NCBI GenBank assembly: GCA_038229415.1
Contig: JBBROM010000010.1
Coordinates: forward strand, 87,843-151,842
Source of the DNA: JANXUR01 sp038229415
GTDB taxonomy: Bacteria; Acidobacteriota; Terriglobia; Terriglobales; Acidobacteriaceae
Reading direction: 5' to 3'
Length of the DNA: 64,000 bases
Position numbers and translations under genes: made by a program. This document shows positions 42,897-51,761 of this stretch, one piece after another. Each line of letters opens with the position of its first letter. Position 1 is the first letter of the stretch. Below the pieces are notes generated by a model. The model was not told the origin of the DNA, did not search any database, and saw only the letters and a list, made by a program, of their open reading frames with translations.

Positions 42897-43949
42897 CTAC
42901 TGCCCCGTCCGCTGGCTTGCTGAATATTCGTGTACAAACTTCGCCAGCGCCTTCACATTCTCCACCGGAGTTTCGGGCAGAATACCGTGGCCAAGATTAA
43001 AGATGTGGCCAGGCCGCGCTGCCGCCAGGTCAAGAATCCGCTTGGCCCGAACTTCCACTTCTTTCCAGTCCGCAAACAGGCTCACCGGATCAAGATTGCC
43101 CTGCACCGCGCCGCGCCAGCCCAGCGTCTGCCAACCTTCATCCAAATTTCCCCGCCAGTCGAGACCCAGCACGTCGGCACCGGTCTCCTGCATAGCAGTC
43201 AACAGCGTGGCGGAGTCGGTGCCGAAGTAAATCACCGGAACGCCCGTCACGCTCTTCAGCCGCTGCACCATCTCGCAGGTGCGAGGCAACACGTAGCGAC
43301 GATAGTCGTCCACGCTGAGGCAGCCCACCCAACTGTCAAAAATTTGCAGCACGTCCGCACCCGCGCGAACCTGCTCCACCGAATACTCGCAGGTCACATC
43401 CACCAGTTTGCGCAGCAGTTCATCCCACGCCTGCGGGTGGTGATACATCATCTTCTTCGCGTGAACATAATTACGCGAGCCGCTGCCCTCAATCATGTAG
43501 CTGGCCAGCGTAAACGGCGCGCCACAAAAACCGATCACCGGCAACTTTTCGGCAAAATGATCGCTCACCAGCTTCACTGCTTCCGCAACATAGCCAAGAT
43601 CCGCCGCGCGATCCGTGCGCAACTGCGCGATGTCTTCCGGCGTGCGCAACGGTTTTGCAATCACAGGCCCTTCGCCAGCGGAAAAATGGAAGTCGAGTCC
43701 CATCACCTCCAGCGGCAACAGCAGATCAGCAAAGATGATCGCCGCATCCACCTCCAGCGCCTCGGCGGCCGTAATCGTAACCTCCGCTGCAAGCGCGGGC
43801 TTCTTGCAGATTTCGATCAGCGAATACTGTTTGCGAACTGCACGATACTCCGCCATGTAGCGGCCCGCCTGCCGCATAAACCAAACCGGAGTCACAGGAA
43901 CAGCCTGCGCTTTGCAAGCTTGCACGAAGATGCTTTTAGAAGCTGCCAT
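42897..43949 (-). CDS. hemE: Uroporphyrinogen decarboxylase
   Basis: A 350-residue enzyme that removes four carboxyl groups from uroporphyrinogen III, in the cytoplasm. PVWFMRQAGRYMAEYRAVRK near residue 20, AAIIFADLLLPLEVMGLDFH, PVIGFCGAPFTLASYMIEG, GADVLQIFDSWVGCLSVDDY, GADVLGLDWRGNLDEGWQTL and VQGNLDPVSLF are family motifs. Followed directly by hemG. ATG 43949. Confidence 0.97.
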   Translation of the reverse strand: MAASKSIFVQACKAQAVPVTPVWFMRQAGRYMAEYRAVRKQYSLIEICKKPALAAEVTITAAEALEVDAAIIFADLLLPLEVMGLDFHFSAGEGPVIAKPLRTPEDIAQLRTDRAADLGYVAEAVKLVSDHFAEKLPVIGFCGAPFTLASYMIEGSGSRNYVHAKKMMYHHPQAWDELLRKLVDVTCEYSVEQVRAGADVLQIFDSWVGCLSVDDYRRYVLPRTCEMVQRLKSVTGVPVIYFGTDSATLLTAMQETGADVLGLDWRGNLDEGWQTLGWRGAVQGNLDPVSLFADWKEVEVRAKRILDLAAARPGHIFNLGHGILPETPVENVKALAKFVHEYSASQRTGQ

Positions 43950-44042
43950 GAAGCTTTAAGGTTAGCAAAATCGGCGGAAGCAGGCAGCGGATTGCATCAC
44001 ATCAGCCTGTAAAGCCGACCCAAGCTGATGTTAAAAGGGCGG

Positions 44043-45404
44043 TTAGCTGGTGCGGCTGGGGATCAACTTCAACTTGGTGGCTGCGGAAAATATCTGCTGT
44101 GCAATGCTAGAGGCGACCCGGGTCGTCATCGTACTCGCGGAGCTCACGCAAGTCGCCATAAAGTCAGGAGGCTCGGCGACTTCCGCACTACGGGTGGTCT
44201 CCGCCATCTCTCGCATCAACTTCAAGAAGCGACCAGCGATCACCTCCCAGCGATATTCGCTCGCCGTCGCCAGCGCCGCTGCAATCTTTGCGGAGCTTTC
44301 TGCCTCATTCTCCATCAGACTTCGCACCGCATTGGCAAAGGCTTGCGACTCCGGCTCTACCGCCCATGCGTTTTCCGAGTTCGCATATGTCATGACGCCG
44401 CCCCGGTTCGGGCACACCAACGGTAAGCCGGACGCCATCGCCTCCAGCGGAGCAATACCAAACGGTTCGCGCGGATTGGGATGCAGAAACGCATCACAGT
44501 TCGCGTACATCTCCGCCAGCGCAGCGCGGTCGCCCATGTGGCCCAGCATCTTCACTCTGCCTGGGGCAAACTCGGCAGCGGCGGCAGCAAGTTTCTCGCG
44601 TTCCTCGCCTTGGCCAACCACCAGCAGGTAATAGTCGCGATGCGGGTCGTTGCACAAATGCTTCATCGTCTCGATCAGCAGCGGCAGATTCTTCTCCGCT
44701 GCGAGCCGCCCGACGTAAAGCAGCAATGTCGCTCCCGCTGGCACATCGGCCTTTGCCTCGATGCGCGCACGCGCTTCCGCGCTGCGCAACTCTGGCGAAA
44801 GTTGCACCAGATCTACTCCCGGCGGGCGCACCCAAATACCTCGTGACTGGGGCAGTCCGCGACCGGCGGGCACCAACTCTTCCGCCGTATACAGCGAATT
44901 GGCAATGTGATGATCGAAGAATGGGAAGTAGATCCAGCGCATATACCAGCGGCTAAACCATTCACCCAGAGGAATCATCTTCAGGTAAGTGCGAAAGTTG
45001 TCGTCCATGCGCTCGTGGCTGGTTCCGACCACCACTGGACGGAACGGAATATCCTTCAGGCCGCGAATGCGCAGCACTGCTCCCAAATAATTCAGCGTGT
45101 ACTTGTCGCAGATTTCTACCAAGTCGGGCTGCTCCGCCAGCAGAATCTTCTGCAACGTAGTGCCGCTCTGCAAGAATTGTGTGGGATAGATCAGCCGATA
45201 GCCGGGATCAAATGGCGCGGGAGGCGCGGCCACATGATAGATTTTGCAATGCTCGCCGACCAGCTCAGTCCAGCTTTCGTCATCAGGAACTACCAGCCGC
45301 ATCTCATGCCCGGTACGATTGGCCTCCGCCATCAGTGCGCGATAGAACTGAGCCACACCGCCCGATGTTTTGTGCCAGTAGTTATTGAAGTGCAGAGTTT
45401 TCAA
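44043..45404 (-). CDS. GT4-family glycosyltransferase
   Basis: A 453-residue GT-B enzyme. LHFNNYWHKTSGGVAQFYRA with the glycine-rich loop, VGTSHERMDDN, then a C-terminal domain LLYVGRLAAEKNLPLLIETM, LLVVGQGEEREKLAAAAAEF, MLGHMGDRAALAEMYANCDA and PNPREPFGIAPLEAMASGLP with the EX7E motif. Probably a hexosyl transfer to lipid or exopolysaccharide at the inner membrane. The start is TTG 45404. It is followed by hemE only after 93 bp and preceded by a membrane-protein gene on the same strand; the second GT4 gene lies across the divergent spacer. Confidence 0.9.
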   Translation of the reverse strand: MKTLHFNNYWHKTSGGVAQFYRALMAEANRTGHEMRLVVPDDESWTELVGEHCKIYHVAAPPAPFDPGYRLIYPTQFLQSGTTLQKILLAEQPDLVEICDKYTLNYLGAVLRIRGLKDIPFRPVVVGTSHERMDDNFRTYLKMIPLGEWFSRWYMRWIYFPFFDHHIANSLYTAEELVPAGRGLPQSRGIWVRPPGVDLVQLSPELRSAEARARIEAKADVPAGATLLLYVGRLAAEKNLPLLIETMKHLCNDPHRDYYLLVVGQGEEREKLAAAAAEFAPGRVKMLGHMGDRAALAEMYANCDAFLHPNPREPFGIAPLEAMASGLPLVCPNRGGVMTYANSENAWAVEPESQAFANAVRSLMENEAESSAKIAAALATASEYRWEVIAGRFLKLMREMAETTRSAEVAEPPDFMATCVSSASTMTTRVASSIAQQIFSAATKLKLIPSRTS

Positions 45405-45435
45405 ACTTAACCCGCCTCACTCCCGACTCGCTAGC

Positions 45436-46062
45436 CTACTCCTGCCCTGAGCCACTCCGCCGCAGACTTTCGATCAGAAGCTGCGGACCCGCAGCAAAGA
45501 ACCGCCCCAACAAGCGCGGCAGGCTGGCAAGATCTCGCCCAAAAGACTGCGATTTTTCGCCCATCAAAAGCGTGCCACACCGCATGGCATACCAATTAAA
45601 CAACGATGAGATGGCGCTCATCACAATGGAACCGATAATCACATAGTGCAGATGGTGCGTACCACGGTAGAGATGCACCAGATACTCGATCCACTGCATC
45701 AGGACAGGCATCAGAAAAGTAACGAGCAGCGCGGTCAGCCATTCCGGCTCCGCGTCACACAACGCCTGGGTGATTGCCCCATAAAACCCTGCGGTCGCCG
45801 CACAGTAAACAACTTCAGCGGCCACTGCTCCGCCCACTTCCGCCCAGCCGTGGCGAATGCTCGCAGCAAAATAAATCCAGCCCCGTAAGGCAACACTCAA
45901 CAGCGCGGATTTCCAGTTCCACCGCGCAAAGATAACCCCTACTGGATCGCGAAAAATCGCCGCAATGGCAGCCGCGAGCGAAGGCCCCTGCTTCTTGAGC
46001 AAATCAGGCGTGTCAGGCAACAACTCGGCAGGTTGTGGTATTGCGACCGGGGAGCCACTCAT
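45436..46062 (-). CDS. Membrane protein of unknown function
   Basis: A 208-residue protein with three or four hydrophobic segments (SALLSVALRGWIYFAASI, GAVAAEVVYCAATAGFYGAI, LLVTFLMPVLMQWIEYLVHL, HLHYVIIGSIVMSAISSLFN). HLYRGTHHLHYVII is histidine-rich and could bind metal. I do not recognise the family. ATG 46062 is six bases after TATACT, so it may be leaderless; a longer in-frame start at 46143 lacks support. Same strand and 31 bp before the GT4 gene, so probably part of the same glycan or lipid pathway. Confidence 0.68.
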   Translation of the reverse strand: MSGSPVAIPQPAELLPDTPDLLKKQGPSLAAAIAAIFRDPVGVIFARWNWKSALLSVALRGWIYFAASIRHGWAEVGGAVAAEVVYCAATAGFYGAITQALCDAEPEWLTALLVTFLMPVLMQWIEYLVHLYRGTHHLHYVIIGSIVMSAISSLFNWYAMRCGTLLMGEKSQSFGRDLASLPRLLGRFFAAGPQLLIESLRRSGSGQE

Positions 46063-46068
46063 AGTTCC

Positions 46069-46074
46069 AGTATA
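46069..46074 (-). promoter_or_regulatory. -10 box of a probable leaderless promoter
   Basis: TATACT on the minus strand ends six bases before ATG 46062, the same spacing as at 11672. Confidence 0.35.
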
Positions 46075-46166
46075 GGAACCCCATCGTATTCCTGTAGTGA
46101 AAAGGGGATGAAAAATCGAAATTAACAAAAAAATATTCCGCAAATAACAATCATTTCACCTGCTTC

Positions 46167-46203
46167 ATGCACTCTATCCAGTAATGCACTATCGGAATGC
46201 ACT
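46167..46203 (+). promoter_or_regulatory. Three ATGCACT repeats in the divergent spacer
   Basis: ATGCACT occurs at 46167, 46184 and 46197; the third overlaps the start codon of the PHP gene. Spacing 17 and 13. Could be a binding array or chance. Confidence 0.25.
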
Positions 46204-47369
46204 TCAAGGGAGGTAGCTTGCATAGCACGATCTCGTATCTTTGGAAGGAACCTGCCGCCCCCCGTCCTTTTTCCAGCGCCGTCTGTCTTCATGGCCACAC
46301 TAATCAATCGCGCGAAAGCCTGTTTTTTCTGCCCCAATATGCTGCCAGGTTCCCGCTGCTAAAACGCGCCCTCGATTTTCAGCAGAACCGCTCTCCCATC
46401 CCAGTAGACTTCGACAACCGTTTCTGGACTCCGCCCTTGCCGGTTCGTGCCGCTTTCGAGTTGGAACAGAATCAGATTGAGGACGGCTTAGGTCTGGCCA
46501 GTATGGTCTCGCTCACCGACCATGACAGCATCGCGGCACCCATGCAGTTGCAAGTGATGCCGGTTGCGGCGCAGGTGCCGATTTCTCTCGAGTGGAGTGT
46601 CCCTTTTCACGGTGCCATCTTCCACGTAGGCGTGCATAACCTGCCTTCAGCCCGCGCGCACCAGATCGTTGCCCAACTGAATATTTTTACGAACGCGCCA
46701 GCGGAAAGGCTGTTGCGCGATCTGCTGGCCATGCTGCACGGCTACCCCGAAGTACTGGTCATTCTGAATCACCCGCTGTGGGATCTGGGCGGCATCGGCC
46801 CCGACGGTCACAGCCACGCGCTCAGCGAACTGCTGCAGCGTTTCGGCACCTTCTTCCACGGACTCGAACTGAACGGCCTGCGCAACTGGAAGGAAAATCA
46901 GGCCGTCCTCAAACTCTGCGAAGGCTGGAATCAATTGCCCGTTGCTGGTGGTGACCGCCACGCCTGCGAGCCTTCCGCGTGCCTAAACCTGACTCGCGCC
47001 TCCAGCTTCCCGGAGTTCGTGCACGAGGTTCGCAAGGAGCGCCGCAGCGACGTTCTGTTCATGCCCCAGTATGCTGAACCGCTGGGCTTGCGCATCTTCA
47101 AATCGCTCATGGATATAATCCGTTATTATCCCGAGTATCCGGCCGGATCGCAGACTTGGGATCAGCGCGTCTTTCATCCGGATGCGAACGGAGTGCATCG
47201 GCCACTAACTTCACTGTGGCAGAAATCGCCCGTGTTCATTGAGGCGATTTTCTGGGCGATGCGATGCTTTGAACACGCTGCGGTGCAGAAGGCGTTGCGC
47301 GCCGCACTGGCCACGGATCCGCGTGAGCAGCAGTTGAAGTTGAGCAAGAGCGAGGGAGCGCTTTCTTGA
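46197..47369 (+). CDS. PHP-domain phosphoesterase-like protein
   Basis: A 390-residue protein. PHP metal motifs: CLHGHTNQS (H32, H34), SLTDHDS near 110, VILNHPLWDLGG and VAGGDRHACEP. PHP proteins hydrolyse phosphoesters or act as histidinol-phosphatase-like enzymes. The gene overlaps the next, a GT4 gene, by four bases (TTGA), so a joint role with that glycosyltransferase is likely. ATG 46197 has no ribosome site, whereas a TTG at 46218 has GGGAGG four bases upstream; either may be used. Confidence 0.78.
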   Translation: MHFKGGSLHSTISYLWKEPAAPRPFSSAVCLHGHTNQSRESLFFLPQYAARFPLLKRALDFQQNRSPIPVDFDNRFWTPPLPVRAAFELEQNQIEDGLGLASMVSLTDHDSIAAPMQLQVMPVAAQVPISLEWSVPFHGAIFHVGVHNLPSARAHQIVAQLNIFTNAPAERLLRDLLAMLHGYPEVLVILNHPLWDLGGIGPDGHSHALSELLQRFGTFFHGLELNGLRNWKENQAVLKLCEGWNQLPVAGGDRHACEPSACLNLTRASSFPEFVHEVRKERRSDVLFMPQYAEPLGLRIFKSLMDIIRYYPEYPAGSQTWDQRVFHPDANGVHRPLTSLWQKSPVFIEAIFWAMRCFEHAAVQKALRAALATDPREQQLKLSKSEGALS

Positions 47370-48568
47370 ACCCTGTGATCCATAAGGACGGCCTGCGGGT
47401 GGCCTTTTTTCCGGACATGTTTCACGAAGTGGATGGCGTTGCCAACACGGCTCGTCAGTTTGACGCGTTTGCGCGTCGCTGGAATCGCCCATTCTTGAAC
47501 GTTCACGCTGGGCCAGCAAATCGCACCTTCACCGAAGCCTCGGTGACCACGATTGAACTGGAGCGCAGATGGCCACTCGTCAACTTCGACAAAAATCACG
47601 ACTTCGACGTTTTATTGTGGCGCTACTATCGCGAAGTCGAAGCGGCGGTGCGTGACTTCCATGCCGATGTCGTCCACATCACCGGCCCCACCGATATCGG
47701 ATTGATGGGCGCGATGATCGCCTATCGCCTGCAGATTCCGCTGGCTGCCTCATGGCACACCAACGTCCACGAATACGCCGAACGCCGCTCCACCAAGTTT
47801 TTTGCAGCGCTCCCGCCTCACTTCGCTGACACTGCTGGCGATGTAATCCGCAAGTCTACCTTCCAGATCGTCGCGCAGCTTTATCATGGCGCAAAGGTGC
47901 TCTACGCACCGAATCAAGAACTTTGTGACCTGCTGCATCGCACCACCGCCAAGCCCTGCTTCCTGATGCAGCGCGGCGTGGATACCCACCTGTTCGACCC
48001 CGTGCGCCGTGATCGCACGGGCGAACCGTTTACGCTGGGCTACGTCGGTCGCATCACACCGGAAAAAAACGTCGAGATGCTGATTGCGCTGGAAAGAGGG
48101 CTGATCGCAGCGGGCGTGCCCGAGTTCAAGATTTCCGTCATCGGCCAAGGGCATAGCGAAGAAGCATTGCGCGGCGCGCTAAAGTATGGCGAATTCCCCG
48201 GTGTGCTGAAAGGCGAAGCCCTCGCCCGCGCCTTCGCCAACCTTGACCTGTTCATCTTTCCTTCGGAGACTGACACCTTTGGCAACGTGGTGCTGGAAGC
48301 TTTGGCCTCCGGTGTCCCCGCTCTCGTGACCGACAAGGGCGGACCAAAATTTATCGTGACGCACGACAAGACAGGTTTTGTGGCAGCCAACGTACAAGAG
48401 TTTGTGCAGCGTGCGCATGAGGTGATGACCTCACCCGCCACGCACGAGACCATGCGCGTAGCGGCTCGTCAGTACGCCCTCGCCGCTTCCTGGGACGCCA
48501 TCTTTGAAGGTGTCTATGGCGGCTACGATAAAGCGCTGGGCAACAATCCGGTCGCCACTGCCGCCTAA
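47366..48568 (+). CDS. GT4-family glycosyltransferase (MgtA-like)
   Basis: A 400-residue GT-B enzyme from TTG 47366. LRVAFFPDMFHEVDGVANTA near residue 10, HITGPTDIGLMGAMIAYRLQ, SWHTNVHEYAERR near 135, then the C-terminal domain FTLGYVGRITPEKNVEMLIA, FKISVIGQGHSEEALRGAL, LDLFIFPSETDTFGNVVLEA and LASGVPALVTDKGGPKF with EX7E. This arrangement resembles alpha-mannosyl- or glucosyltransferases that build glycolipids. It is translationally coupled with the PHP gene. Confidence 0.9.
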   Translation: MNPVIHKDGLRVAFFPDMFHEVDGVANTARQFDAFARRWNRPFLNVHAGPANRTFTEASVTTIELERRWPLVNFDKNHDFDVLLWRYYREVEAAVRDFHADVVHITGPTDIGLMGAMIAYRLQIPLAASWHTNVHEYAERRSTKFFAALPPHFADTAGDVIRKSTFQIVAQLYHGAKVLYAPNQELCDLLHRTTAKPCFLMQRGVDTHLFDPVRRDRTGEPFTLGYVGRITPEKNVEMLIALERGLIAAGVPEFKISVIGQGHSEEALRGALKYGEFPGVLKGEALARAFANLDLFIFPSETDTFGNVVLEALASGVPALVTDKGGPKFIVTHDKTGFVAANVQEFVQRAHEVMTSPATHETMRVAARQYALAASWDAIFEGVYGGYDKALGNNPVATAA

Positions 48569-48640
48569 TGATTTGACCAAAACAGGACATCAGCGCAATC
48601 GAAGAAAGAGTACAGTTGTGGAACGCGGAGGAACGAGACT

Positions 48641-49447
48641 ATGACCAAACCCAGCCGCAGACTTCACTTCGCCGCGCGCGTGTGTGTGCTGCTACTTCTC
48701 ACTCCCTTTTCAGTCCTGCCAGCCAGCCCGCAGTCCTCAACTCAGCTCACCACCGAGCAAGTAGTCAGCAACCTGGTGCGGCGCAATGCCGAGCGTGCAG
48801 AGGCCCTGCGCAGCTTCCACGCTATGCGCAGCTATCAGCTCAACTTCCGGGGATTCACCGTCAGCAAAGACAGCTCCATGCTGGTGGACGCTCGTTATGA
48901 TGCGCCCGCAAGCAAGCAGTTCACTATTGTGAAAGAAGATGGCTCCCGGCTGCTGCTCGATCGCGTATTGCACAAATTGCTGGAAAGCGAGCAGGAAGCA
49001 CTGACGCCGGAAAATCGCGATCGCGTAGGACTCACTCCAGCCAATTACGACTTCAAGCTCATCGGATCGGAAGCCATGCCCTCCGGCCCGGCGTACATGT
49101 TGCAAGTCGAGCCCAAGACGCACAACAAATTTCTCTATCGCGGCCGCGTCTGGGTGGACGCACATGATTTCGCCGTCGTCCGCATCGTGGCCCAGCCTTC
49201 CAAAAATCCCTCGTTCTGGATCAAGCAGAGCGACATTGAACACACCTACCGCAAAGTCGGTGACTTCTGGCTGCCGGAAAAGAACCACACCGTTACCCAG
49301 GTGCGCCTCGGTGGCAGATCCGAACTCACCATTCTCTACAACGATTACAAAATCACCGACGCACGCCCGCTCGGCCACGGCGTAAAGTCAGCAGCTTTAA
49401 CCGACGCCATCACGCCGCCCATCAGCAGCATAGCCGTAGGCCGCTAA
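48641..49447 (+). CDS. Exported LolA-like outer-membrane lipoprotein-sorting-type protein
   Basis: A 268-residue protein with GGAGG nine bases before ATG 48641. Signal peptide (RVCVLLLLTPFSVLPASP), then a LolA/LolB-type beta sheet: EALRSFHAMRSYQLNFRGFT, VDARYDAPASKQFTIVKEDG, AYMLQVEPKTHNKFLYRGRV, WVDAHDFAVVRIVAQPSKNP and FWLPEKNHTVTQVRLGGRSE. Probably periplasmic lipoprotein or lipid carrier, but many Acidobacteriota have copies with no known cargo. It follows the GT4 gene on the same strand by 72 bp. Confidence 0.75.
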   Translation: MTKPSRRLHFAARVCVLLLLTPFSVLPASPQSSTQLTTEQVVSNLVRRNAERAEALRSFHAMRSYQLNFRGFTVSKDSSMLVDARYDAPASKQFTIVKEDGSRLLLDRVLHKLLESEQEALTPENRDRVGLTPANYDFKLIGSEAMPSGPAYMLQVEPKTHNKFLYRGRVWVDAHDFAVVRIVAQPSKNPSFWIKQSDIEHTYRKVGDFWLPEKNHTVTQVRLGGRSELTILYNDYKITDARPLGHGVKSAALTDAITPPISSIAVGR

Positions 49448-49459
49448 TTGCTTTGGTGC

Positions 49460-49498
49460 CCCACCCTCATTCGCCCGCCGTTGGCGAATTAGGGTGGG
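49460..49498. repeat. Hairpin repeat with variable stem, copy at 49.5 kb
   Basis: Arms 49460-49475 and 49483-49498 (16 bp, one mismatch), beginning GGTGCCCCACCC and ending GGGTGGGA. Same outer pattern as 2107 and 23239. It lies 12 bp past the LolA-like gene. Confidence 0.7.
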
Positions 49499-49570
49499 AT
49501 GTTGCGACCCGCCCTGGAACCTCCACACCGCCCTCCGCGTACCTCATAATGGAATTGTTAAAGGAGAGTC

Positions 49571-50326
49571 ATGATGCAAAGCCGCATCCAGGGCACTACC
49601 ATGCCCGTCCTCGAATTCATCCTCGAACCCAACGAATCCGTCATCTCCGAAGCCGGAGAGCTTTCCTGGATGTCGAGTAACGTCCAGATGCAGACCCACA
49701 CCCAATTTGGCGGAGGCGGCGGATTTTTGGGCGCCCTCAAACGCGTCGCCGGAGGCGGAACGCTCTTCATGACCGAATACCGCGCGACCAGCGCTGGCGC
49801 CGAAGTCGCCTTCGCCACCAAAGTTCCCGGCCACATCCTCCCCGTCGAAATCGGCCCCGGCCACGAGTACTTCATCCACCGCCACGGATTCCTCTGCGCC
49901 ACCCCGCAGATTCAAGTCGGCGTCGGCTTCCAGCAATCGCTCGGCGCAGGCATCTTCGGCGGAGACGGCTTCCTGCTCCAGCGTCTCACCGGCAACGGCA
50001 TGGCGTGGATCGAACTGTCCGGCGAAGTCATCCTCAAGGAACTTCTACCCGGGCAGACGATCTTCGTTCACCCCGGCCACGTCGGCGCGTTTCAAGCGGG
50101 CGTCAACTTCCAGATCACCACCGTGCCCGGCATCAAAAATATGATCTTCGGCGGAGACGGCATCTTTCTCGCCTCCCTCACCGGCCCCGGCAAAGTCTGG
50201 CTGCAAACCCTGCCCATCTCGCGCCTCGCCCACAAGCTGATGGAATACATGCCATCGCCAGGAACCCAAGGCGCAGAAGCAGGCGGCGTAGCCGGAATCG
50301 TAGGCTCACTGTTAAAGGGAATGTAG
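49571..50326 (+). CDS. AIM24/TIGR00266-family protein
   Basis: A 251-residue beta-rich protein. MQSRIQGTTMPVLEFILEPN, EAGELSWMSSNVQM, glycine-rich FGGGGGFLGALKRVAGGGTL, FMTEYRATSAGAEVAFATKV, GHEYFIHRHGFLCATPQIQV, LPGQTIFVHPGHVGAFQAGV and FGGDGIFLASLTGPGKVWLQ are family motifs. Bacterial members are of unknown function; the eukaryotic relative is mitochondrial AIM24. Two adjacent ATG codons (49571, 49574) follow AAGGAGAG; either may be used. Cytoplasmic. Confidence 0.88.
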   Translation: MMQSRIQGTTMPVLEFILEPNESVISEAGELSWMSSNVQMQTHTQFGGGGGFLGALKRVAGGGTLFMTEYRATSAGAEVAFATKVPGHILPVEIGPGHEYFIHRHGFLCATPQIQVGVGFQQSLGAGIFGGDGFLLQRLTGNGMAWIELSGEVILKELLPGQTIFVHPGHVGAFQAGVNFQITTVPGIKNMIFGGDGIFLASLTGPGKVWLQTLPISRLAHKLMEYMPSPGTQGAEAGGVAGIVGSLLKGM

Positions 50327-50344
50327 GATCGCAAGGTATTCGCG

Positions 50345-50420
50345 ATGGAGCGTCTCGAAGAGACCGCATGAATTGGGCCCGGCGCTTCCAGCGCCGGGTA
50401 AGCTAGGATCAGAAAGGCTA
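50345..50420. repeat. Cluster of three small hairpins
   Basis: GTCTC-GAA-GAGAC near 50352, CCCGGCGCT (50378-50386) with AGCGCCGGG (50390-50398), and CTAGTCCTGAAAGGAC near 50420. It resembles dispersed repeats common in acidobacterial spacers. No coding signal lies here. Confidence 0.5.
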
Positions 50421-50459
50421 GTCCTGAAAGGACAACGGATGTATTCGATGAAGCCGGGT

Positions 50460-50488
50460 GCCCTGCCCAAGCTTCGCTTGGGCAGGGC
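50460..50488 (+). terminator. Hairpin before the ABC-permease gene
   Basis: Arms GCCCTGCCCAAGC (50460-50472) and GCTTGGGCAGGGC (50476-50488), loop TTC, followed by TTTGTTT on the plus strand. It could end the AIM24 transcript; preceded by GGTGCCC, so it may be a member of the hairpin repeat family. Confidence 0.55.
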
Positions 50489-50493
50489 TTTGT

Positions 50494-51735
50494 TTACTCG
50501 TACCGAAGCGCCTCAATCGGATCCAGCTTCGACGCCCGAATCGCGGGAAACATCCCACTGATCACGCCAACCACTGCCAGAATCGCCACTGCAATCAGCA
50601 GAATCTGCGGAGAAACCAGCAGCCGTATATCGCCTGCTTCCGCATATTTGGCGCGGGCGCTATACAGAGTAATGGTCCCCACAGAGTAGGAAACGGCGTA
50701 GGAAAAAATAATCCCTACCACGCCGCCCACCGCCGTAATCACCAGCGCTTCCGACAAAAACTGTAGCAGCACATGCCGCCGCGTCGCGCCCAGCGCCTTC
50801 TGCACGCCGATTTCACGCGTCCGCTGCGTCACTGAAACTAGCATGATGTTCATCAGCCCCACGCCGCCGATGCCCAGCGTGATGGTGCCCACAAACGCCA
50901 GCAGCACCTTGAGTCCGATCGAAATCACGTTGAACTGCTCCAGTTGCTTCTGCGCGTCGAAAACGTTCAGCGCACGCCGGTCGTCCGACCGGAAGCCGTG
51001 CTGCAACGCCAGCGAATCGCGAATGGATTGCGTCAGCTTGTCGTGGTCCAGCCCCTCAAAATCCAGAAAGATGCCGTTGGGATAGTGGATATCCTGCAAC
51101 GCCTCCATGGAGTTATACGGAATGTAAATCTGCTGGTTGATGTTGTTGTCGCCCTCTTGCATGCGCGGCGCCGCTTCGCCGATCACGTCGAAACTCACTC
51201 CATCTATGCGCACGGACTGCCCCACCGCCGGAATGCCCGAGAACAACTTCAGCTTAGCCTCTGACCCAATCACCGCTACCCGCGCGTGGCTCACACTGTC
51301 GCCATCGTTAAAAAAGCGCCCTGACGAAACCCCAAGGTTCCATATCTTCTCAATACCGGGATCAGCCCCCGTGATTTGCAGCGTAAAAGTCCGGTCGTCC
51401 TGCCGTACCGTGGAGTCCTTGAATGACATGCGCGAAACGTGCCGCACCAGCGGGGCAACATTCTTTACGATGTCTACATCTTCATCGGTAAAGCGAATCT
51501 GCACCCCCGCTTTGTTGCCGCCAGCCTGTTGCGACGTGCGTCCCGGGAACACGCCCACCGCGTGTGCCCCGAAGCTCTCAAAGATGCGCGTCACAGCGTC
51601 GCCAAAGCCCTGCCCGTAAGAAAGCAGCAGCACCACCGTGGCAATACCCCACGCCATACCCAACACCGTGAGCAGCGTTCGGCGCAGGTCATGCCGCATG
51701 GCAGTATAGGCTTCGGTTAGTAACTCTCTCGTCAT
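50494..51735 (-). CDS. FtsX/MacB-family ABC transporter permease
   Basis: A 413-residue permease: N-terminal helix near residues 18-40 (RTLLTVLGMAWGIATVVLLL), a periplasmic MacB-type core (about residues 50-280), then three C-terminal helices with LAFVGTITLGIGGVGLMNIM, LVSVTQRTREIGVQKALGAT and ILAVVGVISGMFPAIRASKL. The ending SKLDPIEALRYE is diagnostic. It works with an ATPase; none is adjacent. It follows a second permease gene with 26 bp between, so they form a heterodimeric-type pair. Confidence 0.9.
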   Translation of the reverse strand: MTRELLTEAYTAMRHDLRRTLLTVLGMAWGIATVVLLLSYGQGFGDAVTRIFESFGAHAVGVFPGRTSQQAGGNKAGVQIRFTDEDVDIVKNVAPLVRHVSRMSFKDSTVRQDDRTFTLQITGADPGIEKIWNLGVSSGRFFNDGDSVSHARVAVIGSEAKLKLFSGIPAVGQSVRIDGVSFDVIGEAAPRMQEGDNNINQQIYIPYNSMEALQDIHYPNGIFLDFEGLDHDKLTQSIRDSLALQHGFRSDDRRALNVFDAQKQLEQFNVISIGLKVLLAFVGTITLGIGGVGLMNIMLVSVTQRTREIGVQKALGATRRHVLLQFLSEALVITAVGGVVGIIFSYAVSYSVGTITLYSARAKYAEAGDIRLLVSPQILLIAVAILAVVGVISGMFPAIRASKLDPIEALRYE

Positions 51736-51761
51736 AGTCGCTTCTTCGTTCCCACAATTTC

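Noticed and set aside
42930..44012. Plus-strand open frame of 360 codons across hemE
   Set aside because: Mirror of hemE; histidine-rich composition typical of antisense shadow.
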